Assembly (NCBI GenBank): GCA_937927725.1
Contig: CALBSE010000023.1
Coordinates: 1-64,000 of the forward strand
Direction: 5' to 3'
Length of the DNA: 64,000 nt
Source of the DNA: an uncultured Actinomycetes bacterium
Lineage (GTDB): Bacteria > Actinomycetota > Acidimicrobiia > Acidimicrobiales > Acidimicrobilacustridaceae
Shown here in pieces: positions 59,818-64,000 of the stretch. A model generated the notes under the pieces. The model did no database searches, was not told the DNA's origin, and worked only from the letters and a program-made list of their open reading frames with translations. The translations under genes and the position numbers were made by a program. Numbering within the stretch: the first letter of the stretch is position 1; each line of letters begins with the position of its first letter.

Positions 59818-60527
59818 CGGACGAGCAATCTCCCGCAGTCGGGGCAGTAGGCAAGTTCGTCGGCGGGCATTCGCTTCATGACGTCGACTTCAGCGGCCGC
59901 CAACGAGATATGACATCCCATGCAGGTGGCCCCTTGGAGCCGAGCGACACCAATGCCGCCTTCACCGCCACGGATTCGTTCGTATTCGGCAAGCAATGTC
60001 GCTGGCACTGCGTCGATAAGCGCCTGTCGTGCTGCTGCCGTGTCAGCAAGTTCAGCATCGACGACGACCTCTGACGAATGAAGCGACGCCTTGACCTGTT
60101 CGCGTTCAGTGTGAATGGCGGCGAGAGAAACAACCGACGCAGCGAGTTGTTCGTCGAGCGGTTCGATTTGCTCCATGAGTTCGAGGACTTCGTCCTCGAG
60201 TGAGGCTTGACGACGCTTCAACGATTCGAGGTCGGCCTGAAGCCCCTGTGCTTCCTTTGGCGAGGTCATCGATCCGTCGTAGAGCTGCTTTTCGACATGA
60301 GCGGCTTTCCCTTCAACGGTCGCAATCTCGTCTTCAAGCCGTTTCTGTTCACGAGCTAGGCCATCGCGCTCGGCTTGCGGCTCGGCGACCTCAGCCCGAA
60401 GGGCGCTCTCCTTGCGATCAAGCTCGACCAGCACGGCTCGTTCGGGCAATGCCTTACGGCGGTGCCGCAATTGGTCAGCAGCGGTGTCGTTGGCCTGCAG
60501 GTCAAGAAGCCGCTCAAGGTCCGTCAT
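59814..60527 (-). CDS. Coiled-coil protein with C-terminal zinc ribbon
   Basis: 237 residues: a long N-terminal coiled coil (3-170) made of Leu/Glu/Arg heptads (KRLEDEIATVEGKAAHVEKQ), then the C4-type zinc ribbon GATCMGCHISLAAAEVDVM and LAYCPDCGRLLVR. This matches the CT398/DUF164 family of possible nucleic-acid-associated proteins. Function unknown; often near RNA-processing or wall genes. The coupled downstream gene encodes a membrane protein. Confidence 0.88.
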   Translation of the reverse strand: MTDLERLLDLQANDTAADQLRHRRKALPERAVLVELDRKESALRAEVAEPQAERDGLAREQKRLEDEIATVEGKAAHVEKQLYDGSMTSPKEAQGLQADLESLKRRQASLEDEVLELMEQIEPLDEQLAASVVSLAAIHTEREQVKASLHSSEVVVDAELADTAAARQALIDAVPATLLAEYERIRGGEGGIGVARLQGATCMGCHISLAAAEVDVMKRMPADELAYCPDCGRLLVR

Positions 60528-60568
60528 CTTCCCAGCCTTACGCGTGAACTGCCTCGCTGTCGCATCGA

Positions 60569-62725
60569 TCAGTTCGTCGGGGCACCAGGGGCGGTTGTTG
60601 TGGTCGTCGACCGGGGCACGCGGGTCGTCGGCGTCGTCGAGGGACTTGAGGTCGTCGACCGTGAGGTCGTTGTCGTCGTGCGCCGTGTTGTCGATGTCGT
60701 GGACGATGTCGACGCCGAATCATCAGGCTGGGCACCGTTCAGAAGGCCATAGGGGTCGCTCGCGCCCGAAGCGGGCTTGGCGGCACGAGTGGGCGGTGCA
60801 CACGTCGGCCACTCGACCCGCTTCTGCTTTGTCTGGTCAACAAAGGCCTGGTTGTAGTTGTGCCAGATCGTCGCCGGCCACAACCCACCGAACTGCTCAC
60901 GACCACCAAGATTGCCCATGGGCTTGGTTCCTTCGGCGGGAATTCCCATCCAAACGGCAGTCGTGAGTTGCGGGGTGAAGCCCACGAACCACGTATTGGA
61001 GTTGCTTTCGGTGGTCCCGGTCTTTCCTGCGGCGGATTGACCATTCAACTGTGCATTCGTGCCGGTGCCGTTCTGGACGTTGTTGGCCAGAATCTGCGTG
61101 GCCAAGCACGCACTTTGCCAACTCACACCACGAGTGGGATTCGCTTCATGCTGAATCAGAACCTTGCCTGTGCGGTCTTCAACTCGATCGATGAAATACG
61201 AAGGCTCACGAACGCCACCATTGGGAATCGCCGAATAGGCGGAGGCCATTTCGAGCGGCGTTACATCGAACACACCAAGCGGCATTGACTTCGCACGAGG
61301 ATCGAACTGACTACTCACGCCCAGACGTTGCGCGGTGTACATCACATTTTCGAGACCTACGGTTTGACCAAGGCGAACGAATGCGCCATTCGATGATGCT
61401 GCCGTGACGCCGGTAAGGGTTCCGCCGCCTCCGGTAATGACGTAGGGATTCGGCGTACTTCCTGGGTTCGGCCAAGAACCTCCGCCACCGACGATGTCAT
61501 CGGGCAGCACGCCTTGTTCGAGCGCGGTGAGGATCACAAAGGTTTTAAACGTTGAACCGGTTTGACGACCAGGTTCATGCGTTGCGATGTCGTACTTGTA
61601 ATCAGCGAAACCCGGACCACCGACAAGAGCGCGAACTGCACCAGTTGCCGATTCCACCGAGACCATCGCCGTTGTGATGCCCTTTGAATCTGCTTCCGCT
61701 CGCACACTCGACGGGAACGTGTTGTCGTGTGCATCTTGCGCCGCATTCTGAGCGATTGGATCCAGAGTGGTGTGGATCTGAAGACCGCCGCCAAAGACCT
61801 GGGCGTACCGCTCTTCATACGTTGCACCGAGACGTGTGTCAGCAAGGAGTTGCTGCTTCACTTCCTCGACGAAGTAACTCTCCTCGGGCGCTTGCGTAAT
61901 CGCACCGCAATCTGCTGGTCGGAACCCAACAACAACGCCGGTGCAACGACCAACGGGGAGAGGCAGCGCGTCGTATTCAGTGGCTTGTGCCCGAGTGATC
62001 ACTCCGGTGGCGACCATTCGGTCGAGCGCAAGCTTGCGTTCTTCCTGAGCCTTCTTGGGATGAAGGATCGGATCGTTTTCGACCGGGTTTGAAATCATTG
62101 ACGCCAACAGCGCACTGTCGGCCCAAGTCAGTTCAGAAACCGGCTTGCCCCAATAGGTTTCGGATGCGGCTTGAACGCCATACGCGCCGTTTCCGAAATA
62201 GATGGTGTTGAGGTAGAGCTCGAGGATCTCGTCCTTACTCAACTGACCCTCGAGCCGGATTGCGAGTGCCGCTTCTTTCGTCTTGCGGTTGAGAACACGT
62301 TCATCGCTCAGCAGCGCTTTCTTCACCAACTGCTGCGTGATCGTTGAACCGCCCTGCTCGACCTGGCCGGACTGCACGTTTTGCACGAGGGCACGCACAA
62401 GGCCGCGCAGGTTGATACCGATATGTTCGTAGAACTGTGCATCTTCCACCGAAAGAACGGCGTTCTTGATGGTGTCGGGCATCGCCGACAATGGCACTGG
62501 GTCGCGATTTTCAGCTCCGTGCAACGTGGCAATCAGCGATCCGTCCGCAGCGAACACTTGCGAACGGACGGCGTAGTCCTGAAATTTGGAGATGTCGATG
62601 GCGCCGTCGCCACCCTCGACTGCCGAAGCGATTCGGGCAACCGAAGGAATGAGAATCGCCATCGCCACAGCGATGATGACTCCCCCGCTGAAAATCGCGG
62701 CCCCGAACTGAATCAGCTTCTTCAT
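60569..62725 (-). CDS. Class A penicillin-binding protein (bifunctional PBP1)
   Basis: 718 residues from ATG 62725 (MKKLIQFGAAIFSGG). Short cytoplasmic tail and membrane helix (about 5-30), GT51 glycosyltransferase with catalytic Glu94 (SVEDAQFYEHIG) and QGGSTITQQLVKK, then transpeptidase with S391-T-F-K394, SSN (444-446) and KTG (568-570). The last ~60 residues are a Ser/Thr/Arg low-complexity tail. Cell-wall polymerisation and cross-linking. The upstream frame begins inside the hydratase gene and is rejected. Confidence 0.95.
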   Translation of the reverse strand: MKKLIQFGAAIFSGGVIIAVAMAILIPSVARIASAVEGGDGAIDISKFQDYAVRSQVFAADGSLIATLHGAENRDPVPLSAMPDTIKNAVLSVEDAQFYEHIGINLRGLVRALVQNVQSGQVEQGGSTITQQLVKKALLSDERVLNRKTKEAALAIRLEGQLSKDEILELYLNTIYFGNGAYGVQAASETYWGKPVSELTWADSALLASMISNPVENDPILHPKKAQEERKLALDRMVATGVITRAQATEYDALPLPVGRCTGVVVGFRPADCGAITQAPEESYFVEEVKQQLLADTRLGATYEERYAQVFGGGLQIHTTLDPIAQNAAQDAHDNTFPSSVRAEADSKGITTAMVSVESATGAVRALVGGPGFADYKYDIATHEPGRQTGSTFKTFVILTALEQGVLPDDIVGGGGSWPNPGSTPNPYVITGGGGTLTGVTAASSNGAFVRLGQTVGLENVMYTAQRLGVSSQFDPRAKSMPLGVFDVTPLEMASAYSAIPNGGVREPSYFIDRVEDRTGKVLIQHEANPTRGVSWQSACLATQILANNVQNGTGTNAQLNGQSAAGKTGTTESNSNTWFVGFTPQLTTAVWMGIPAEGTKPMGNLGGREQFGGLWPATIWHNYNQAFVDQTKQKRVEWPTCAPPTRAAKPASGASDPYGLLNGAQPDDSASTSSTTSTTRRTTTTTSRSTTSSPSTTPTTRVPRSTTTTTAPGAPTN

Positions 62726-62765
62726 GCGAAGCCCCACAGTACCGGGCTGCGGCTGGGACCTTCGG

Positions 62766-63548
62766 TCAGCCTCTCGGCCAATCGACAGGTCGCTTCTCGA
62801 CGAATGCCCGCATGCCTTCAACCATTTCGGGGCTCATCATCGTTCGGTGGAAAAGGCCGGTGTCGGACATGGGAAGACGGGCGTTGAGATCCCGCTTGAT
62901 TGCCGCGCGGGCTTCTGGTCCAGTCAGGGAAATCTGCTCAAGAACCCACTCGGTCTGTGACTCGAGTTCGTCATGAGGAACGACTTTGCCGATGAGCCCG
63001 ATCTGGTCGGCTTCGGATGCAGAGATTTCTGCAGCGGTGAAGAAGAGATAGCGGGCCTTGGCGATGCCAATGGCTTCGGCGATTCGAGCAGACATGAACG
63101 GATCAGGAATCCCACGAAGCAATTCGGGAATGCGAAAGCGAGCATCGGCCGACGCGATCACGACGTCGCAGTGCAGCGCGAGATCGAGGCCCCCGGCGTG
63201 ACACAGGCCGTTGATGCGAGCCACCCAAATTTTACGACAGCGTTCAATGTGTCGGAACGGAAAGTTGTCGGTGGCATCCCATTCGTTGGCGAGACCTTCA
63301 GGGTCCTCAGACTTCCCGGCCATGTCACCCCCAGCCGCAAACCATTTGTCGGTGCCCGTAAGACACACCGAGTCGAGTTCAGCTTGACCGTCGGCCCAGA
63401 TAGCGGCTCGCTTGAGGGCTCGATACATGTCCTGAGTGAAAGCGTTACGTCGTTCTGTGCGATCGATGCGCAAGTGAAGCGTTCGACCGCGTACCTCAGA
63501 GACGATGAACGCCGAACCAAACTCGGGGGGCACAACCAACGCGACCAT
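62766..63548 (-). CDS. Enoyl-CoA hydratase/isomerase family protein
   Basis: 260 residues, crotonase fold: ERRNAFTQDMYRALKRA, the oxyanion-hole AAGGDMAGK and INGLCHAGGLDLALHCDVVI, and FRIPELLRGIPDPF. Catalytic Glu positions are less clear (the second Glu may be substituted), so exact reaction is open. ATG 63548 overlaps the amidohydrolase stop (TGATG). Likely part of beta-oxidation or aromatic/alicyclic acid breakdown. Confidence 0.88.
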   Translation of the reverse strand: MVALVVPPEFGSAFIVSEVRGRTLHLRIDRTERRNAFTQDMYRALKRAAIWADGQAELDSVCLTGTDKWFAAGGDMAGKSEDPEGLANEWDATDNFPFRHIERCRKIWVARINGLCHAGGLDLALHCDVVIASADARFRIPELLRGIPDPFMSARIAEAIGIAKARYLFFTAAEISASEADQIGLIGKVVPHDELESQTEWVLEQISLTGPEARAAIKRDLNARLPMSDTGLFHRTMMSPEMVEGMRAFVEKRPVDWPRG

Positions 63549-64000
63549 CAGATGCCGTAGACCTTTGCTGCGGTCTCGTAAAGAACTTTGCGGATGACGT
63601 CGTCGGGAAGTCCACCAAGCAATTCCTGTGCATACTCGCGAGGCCGCGTTGCCGCGGTACGCGGGCCGGGATGCATGCACGTGGGATGCGGGTAGTCGGT
63701 CTCGAACATGATGTTGTCGGGAAGGACGTCGATTGCTGCAAGCGCTGACTTCTGTTCAAACCAGAAGCATCCGTAGAGCTGACGACGGAAGTATTCGCTT
63801 GGAGTGAGTTCGTATTCGGGATGTTCGTCGCGCACACCACCGTTGTTCCACTGCCAATCGAATGTTTCAAGCGCTCCCGGCAGCCAACCGACACCCGATT
63901 CCACCGAAACAAACTTGAGCTCCGGGAATCGGTGGCACATGCCGCCAAAGATGAGGTCCGCCATGCAGCGCATGTTGTCCATGAAAATCATTGATGACAC
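63548..64000 (-). CDS. Amidohydrolase-family protein, C-terminal part (cut by window edge)
   Basis: At least 150 C-terminal residues of a metal-dependent amidohydrolase (amidohydrolase_2/ACMSD-like): GMCHRFPELKFVSVESGVGW with the Glu/Gly helix, PSEYFRRQLYGCFW and the metal Asp in FETDYPHPTC. The N-terminal metal-binding HxH lies beyond the window end. Coupled with the hydratase, suggesting ring- or lactone-compound degradation by inference. Confidence 0.85.
   Translation of the reverse strand: MSSMIFMDNMRCMADLIFGGMCHRFPELKFVSVESGVGWLPGALETFDWQWNNGGVRDEHPEYELTPSEYFRRQLYGCFWFEQKSALAAIDVLPDNIMFETDYPHPTCMHPGPRTAATRPREYAQELLGGLPDDVIRKVLYETAAKVYGI

Noticed and set aside
60569..60730. Tandem-repeat-like low-complexity DNA at the PBP1 3' end
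   Set aside because: It is explained by the Ser/Thr/Arg-rich protein tail; no exact tandem unit or CRISPR-like spacing is present.

Overview
The window looks like chromosomal DNA of an actinobacterium, most likely class Acidimicrobiia. This is inferred from gene content and moderate-to-high GC, not from a marker tree. Pointers are a mraZ-rsmH-ftsL-ftsI-mur-ftsW-murG-murC-murB-ftsQ-ftsZ cluster without ftsA, a WhiB regulator, an MtrA/MtrB-like two-component pair, a PimB'-like mannosyltransferase, a polyprenol-phosphate mannose synthase, DUF3040, a DEDD exonuclease/GIY-YIG fusion, a twin-arginine methylamine-dehydrogenase-light-chain-like protein and many SDR/acyl-CoA enzymes. Genes are tightly packed; ATGA, TGATG and TAATG start/stop overlaps are the rule. 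No tRNA, rRNA, CRISPR array, phage or insertion sequence was seen.

Layout. 1-14,352: division and cell wall (dcw) cluster on the minus strand, from the MraZ operator and mraZ through a structured leader before rsmH to a window-truncated ftsZ; murF is missing from it. 14,485-23,822: a lipoate-ligase-like protein, an SDR, an ROK kinase without a canonical start codon, DUF3040, DNA polymerase IV, Nudix, polyprenol-P-mannose synthase, inositol monophosphatase, the two-component pair and a 50-residue lipoprotein. 23,846-34,435: acyl-CoA dehydrogenase, glycerol kinase, then two minus-strand operons (release-factor-like protein, ROK kinase, aminotransferase, ACT protein; and a Cys-rich mini-protein, queG, pimB-like, membrane protein, SRPBCC protein). 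34,514-45,719: lone molybdopterin oxidoreductase, sulfatase/SDR/beta-propeller operon, exonuclease-nuclease fusion, trpD, whiB.

45,878-51,257: a glycerol-3-phosphate block (glpD, an alkyl-DHAP-synthase-like flavoenzyme, a small membrane protein, a second glycerol kinase) followed by a cupredoxin lipoprotein. 51,268-51,648: RNase P RNA. 51,802-53,001: secreted seven-repeat protein. 53,052-56,561: the most unusual locus, a five-gene minus-strand operon resembling mauE, mauA, mauD, a gene of unknown function and a MauF/CcdA-like transporter, but with no amine dehydrogenase heavy chain and no MauG. 56,685-64,000: serine hydrolase, DUF1003, monooxygenase-fold protein, histidine phosphatase, a zinc-ribbon coiled-coil protein, a class A penicillin-binding protein, enoyl-CoA hydratase and a truncated amidohydrolase.

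Together the genes describe a free-living heterotroph with a meso-diaminopimelate-type wall, mannosylated lipids, glycerol/ether-lipid metabolism, sulfate-ester use and an exported, heavily disulfide-bonded Cys-rich protein with what looks like its own maturation machinery. All calls rest on reading the sequence and recalled family knowledge; no database search was run.
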